From an uncultured Arachnia sp. (GTDB taxonomy: Bacteria; Actinomycetota; Actinomycetes; Propionibacteriales; Propionibacteriaceae): a stretch of DNA of 64,000 nt. Positions within the stretch are counted from its first letter, which is position 1, and every line of letters starts with the position of its first letter. Shown here one piece after another: positions 61,359-64,000 of the stretch. The DNA lies in the NCBI GenBank assembly GCA_934636715.1, contig CAKUBE010000010.1:1-64000 (forward strand), read 5' to 3'. The notes under the pieces are model-generated. The model saw nothing but the letters and a program-made list of their open reading frames with translations. It did not search any database and had not been told where the DNA came from. The position numbers were made by a program, and so were the translations under genes.

Positions 61359-64000
61359 TGGGATTCGACAACCCGCCGATGCGATGGTCGGAGCTCGAAC
61401 GCACCCTGAGCGCCCCGAAGCCGAACCCGAACCCGGAACAGGGGCCGGGCGGCGACGTCCCGTTCTCCCGCAAGCGCGCCCCGTACGTCCCGCCGCCGGT
61501 CGAGCGCCCCGTCGACGCGGTGCCCTACGCCGAGCTCCACGCGCACTCGTCGTTCTCCTTCCTCGACGGCGCCTCCTCGCCGGCAGATCTGGTCGTCGAG
61601 GCGGAGCGGCTCGGGCTGCACGCGCTGGCGCTGACCGATCACGACGGGCTCTACGGCATCACCCGCTTCGCGGAGGCGGCCGAGCCGGAGACGGTGACGC
61701 TGAAGACCGTCTTCGGGGCGGAGCTCTCCCTGGGGCTGCCCGCGCCCCAGACGGGAAACCCGGACCCCGTCGGCAGCCACCTCCTGGTGCTGGCCAACGG
61801 CGAGGAGGGCTACCACCGGCTGGCCGGGGAGATCACTCACGCGCAGCTCGCGGGAGGAGAGAAGGGCAGGCCGGTCTACGACCTCGCCGCGCTGGCCGAG
61901 GCCGGTCGCGATCACTGGGTGATCCTGACCGGTTGCCGCAAGGGGGCGGTGCGGCAGGCGCTCCTGACCGGCGGCATCGAGGCCGCGGGGCGGGAGCTCG
62001 ACGCGCTCGTCGACCTCTTCGGCCGGGTCTACGTGGAGCTGACCGATCACGGGCACCCGCTGGACTCCGCCCACAACGACGCCCTCGCCGCGCTCGCGGC
62101 CACGCGGGGCCTGCCCGTCCTCGCCACCGGGAACGTGCACTACGCCACGCCCGCGCAGCACCCCCTCGCCCAGGCCGTCGCGGCCATCCGGGCGAACACG
62201 AGCCTCGACGAACTGGACGGGTGGCTGCCTGCCGCGGGGATGGCCTTCCTCCGCTCCGGTGCCGAGATGACGAGGCTCTTCGCCCGCTACCCCGGGGCGG
62301 TGGCGCGCACCGTCGAGCTCGCGGACGAGCTGGCCTTCCCGCTGCGCAGGGCCAAGCCCGCTCTCCCGAAGCAGGACGTGCCGAAGGGGCATACCCCCAT
62401 GTCCTGGCTCCGGGAACTGGTCAGCAGGGCCATTCCGGAGAAGTACCCCCGGCTCGACGACGCGGGGAGGCAGCGGATCGAGCGCGAGTTGGCCGTCATC
62501 GAGGAGAAGGACTTCCCCGGCTACTTCCTGATCGTCCACGACATCGTCGCCGAGGCCCACAGCCTCGGCATCCTGTGCCAGGGCAGGGGATCGGCGGCCA
62601 ACTCCGCCGTCTGCTACCTGCTGGGCATCACCGCGGTGGACTCGATCCGCTACAACCTGCCCTTCGAGCGCTTCCTCTCGGCCATACGCGACGAGGAGCC
62701 CGACATCGACGTCGACTTCGACTCAGACCGCCGCGAGGAGATCATTCAGTGGGTCTTCGACCGCTATGGGCGCACGCGCGCCGCGCAGGTGTGCAACGTC
62801 ATCCAGTACCGGCCGAAGAACGCCGTCCGCGACATCGCGAAGGCCCTGGGCTATTCGCCGGGCCAACAGGATGCCTTCTCCCGGCGCGTCGAGCATTGGA
62901 ATCTGCCGGATCCCGACGACGAGGAGGACGGCGTTCCGCGGGGCGTGCTGGACCTGGCCACCCAGCTGCTGAAGGCGCCCCGGCACCTGGGCATCCACTC
63001 GGGCGGGATGGTGCTCACCGAGCGCCCGGTGGGCGAAGTCGTGCCCGTCGAGCATGCCCGGATGGAGAAGAGGACTGTCATCCAGTGGGACAAGGACGAC
63101 GCGGCCTGGATGGGGCTGGTGAAGTTCGACCTGCTCGGCCTCGGCATGCTCGCCGCGCTGCAGCACTGCTTCACCCTGATCAGGGAGAGCACGGGCGAGG
63201 ACTGGGGTTTGGCGACCATCCCCAAGGAGGAGGCCGGCGTCTACGACATGCTCTGCCGCGCGGACGCCATCGGGGTCTTTCAGGTGGAGTCGCGCGCGCA
63301 GATGGGCCTGCTGCCGCGGCTGCGCCCGCGGGCGTTCTACGACCTGGCCATCGAGATCGCGCTGATCCGCCCCGGCCCCATCCAGGGCGGGGCCGTGCAC
63401 CCGTTCGTGCGGCGCAAGCTCGGCCAGGAGAAGGTCACCTACGTCCATCCCAAGCTCGAGCCCGTCCTGGGCCGCACCCTCGGCATTCCCGTCTTCCAGG
63501 AGCAGCTGATGCAGATGGCCATGGCCGTCGGCGACTGCACGGGCGAGGACGCGGACCTGTTGCGCCGCGCGATGGGCTCCAAGCGGGGGGTTGAGCGGAT
63601 CAGCTCCCTGAAGAAGAAGCTCTACAAAGGGATGGAGGGCAACGGGCTGACCGGGCAGGTCGCGGATCAGCTCTACGCCCAGATCGAGGCGTTCGCGAAC
63701 TTCGGCTTCGCGGAGTCGCACTCGCTGAGCTTCGCGCTGCTGGTCTACGCCAGCTCCTGGCTCAAGCTGCACTACCCGGCCGCCTTCCTCGCCGGGCTGC
63801 TGCGTTCGCAGCCGATGGGGTTCTACTCAGCGGCCACCCTCACCGCCGACGCCCGCAGGCACGGCGTGGAGGCGCGGCGGCCGGACCTGCGGCTCTCGGG
63901 TGTCGATGCCGGGCTCGAGCCGCTCGGCGAGGATCGGGGGCCGACGGGGATGGCCGCCTGCTGCGACGTCGAGCAGCCTCCGGTCCCGGAGTTCGACCCG
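61358..64000 (+). CDS. dnaE2: Error-prone DNA polymerase DnaE2, 3' end outside window
   Basis: 881 codons of the catalytic subunit of error-prone replicative polymerase, which carries out damage-tolerant synthesis with ImuA' and ImuB. The N-terminal PHP domain begins YAELHAHSSFSFLDGA with LALTDHDGLYG; the polymerase core has the catalytic Asp triad region DEEPDIDVDFDSDRREEII near residue 450, GRGSAANS before it, and HSGGMVLTERPV and IALIRPGPIQGGAVHP after it. Full DnaE2 proteins have about 1,080 aa, so some 200 residues are cut off by the window end. ATG 61358 has AGGGGAGGT upstream and overlaps imuB's stop. Confidence 0.95.
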   Translation, partial: MGFDNPPMRWSELERTLSAPKPNPNPEQGPGGDVPFSRKRAPYVPPPVERPVDAVPYAELHAHSSFSFLDGASSPADLVVEAERLGLHALALTDHDGLYGITRFAEAAEPETVTLKTVFGAELSLGLPAPQTGNPDPVGSHLLVLANGEEGYHRLAGEITHAQLAGGEKGRPVYDLAALAEAGRDHWVILTGCRKGAVRQALLTGGIEAAGRELDALVDLFGRVYVELTDHGHPLDSAHNDALAALAATRGLPVLATGNVHYATPAQHPLAQAVAAIRANTSLDELDGWLPAAGMAFLRSGAEMTRLFARYPGAVARTVELADELAFPLRRAKPALPKQDVPKGHTPMSWLRELVSRAIPEKYPRLDDAGRQRIERELAVIEEKDFPGYFLIVHDIVAEAHSLGILCQGRGSAANSAVCYLLGITAVDSIRYNLPFERFLSAIRDEEPDIDVDFDSDRREEIIQWVFDRYGRTRAAQVCNVIQYRPKNAVRDIAKALGYSPGQQDAFSRRVEHWNLPDPDDEEDGVPRGVLDLATQLLKAPRHLGIHSGGMVLTERPVGEVVPVEHARMEKRTVIQWDKDDAAWMGLVKFDLLGLGMLAALQHCFTLIRESTGEDWGLATIPKEEAGVYDMLCRADAIGVFQVESRAQMGLLPRLRPRAFYDLAIEIALIRPGPIQGGAVHPFVRRKLGQEKVTYVHPKLEPVLGRTLGIPVFQEQLMQMAMAVGDCTGEDADLLRRAMGSKRGVERISSLKKKLYKGMEGNGLTGQVADQLYAQIEAFANFGFAESHSLSFALLVYASSWLKLHYPAAFLAGLLRSQPMGFYSAATLTADARRHGVEARRPDLRLSGVDAGLEPLGEDRGPTGMAACCDVEQPPVPEFDP

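Noticed and set aside
61261..63594. A 777-codon open frame over the start of dnaE2
   Set aside because: The correct dnaE2 frame from 61358 runs open to the end of the window with DnaE motifs; this frame has none.

Overview
This is a high-GC window from an actinobacterium, most likely Propionibacteriales (a Tessaracoccus- or other Propionibacteriaceae-like genome). The evidence is the set of actinobacterial marker families (SepH, AdnAB, DUF3107, DUF3710, DUF3093, DUF4193, DUF4235, DUF5998, DUF3000, DUF7455), the ImuA'-ImuB-DnaE2 mutasome, a gene order from about 42.5 to 55.9 kb that matches (from memory) the Mycobacterium tuberculosis Rv2680-Rv2699 neighbourhood, and copies of a mobile-looking palindromic repeat (GGTTGAGCC...GTGTCGAAACC). 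The species is an inference. The window is chromosomal and gene dense; I see no phage, plasmid, CRISPR or insertion-sequence genes.

Layout. 0-2.4 kb: an Rv3235-like protein, a multi-pass membrane protein and its cupredoxin-like lipoprotein, set among repeat copies. 2.4-7.2 kb: DUF6912, Ku, DUF2505, a PHP phosphoesterase and a GH42 beta-galactosidase. 7.2-9.3 kb: a sensor kinase paired with a kinase-like protein whose ATPase half is degenerate, with no response regulator. 9.4-14.8 kb: gluconokinase, TrpRS, a DEAD-box RNA helicase that probably starts at CTG, DUF3107, a PP2C phosphatase and a LigD-type NHEJ polymerase. 14.8-22.1 kb: adnA-adnB-nudC, a translationally coupled repair operon, then a small zinc-ribbon protein. 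22.2-32.9 kb: ParE- and ParC-type topoisomerase subunits on either side of a lactate locus (lutC-lutB-lutA-lctP) with a divergent FadR-type regulator, two palindromic operators between them, and a carbonic anhydrase. 33-40.7 kb: an App1-type phosphatase, the coupled series DUF5998-phosphodiesterase-GT4-thymidine kinase, then a YdeP-type molybdoenzyme with FdhD. 40.7-49.1 kb: SepH, DUF4193, DUF4235, DUF3093-dut-DUF3710-OB fold, two TrkA-like potassium regulators divergent from a KimA-type potassium importer, and an RNA methyltransferase. 49.2-57.2 kb: aconitase, a complex repeat block, dxs, RNase D, DUF3000, MsrB and a CbiX-like protein. 57.3-64 kb: tRNA-Val(CAC), a desaturase, a tRNA-Gly/Cys/Val cluster, and the SOS-controlled imuA'-imuB-dnaE2 operon, cut by the window end.

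Common threads. DNA repair is strongly represented: Ku plus a separate LigD-like polymerase for end joining, AdnAB for end resection, and the mutasome for error-prone synthesis. Many transcription units show the leaderless pattern: a TAnnnT -10-like hexamer ends 6-7 nt before the start codon and no Shine-Dalgarno site is present. The mutasome promoter combines this with a LexA box lying mostly in the -35/-10 spacer.
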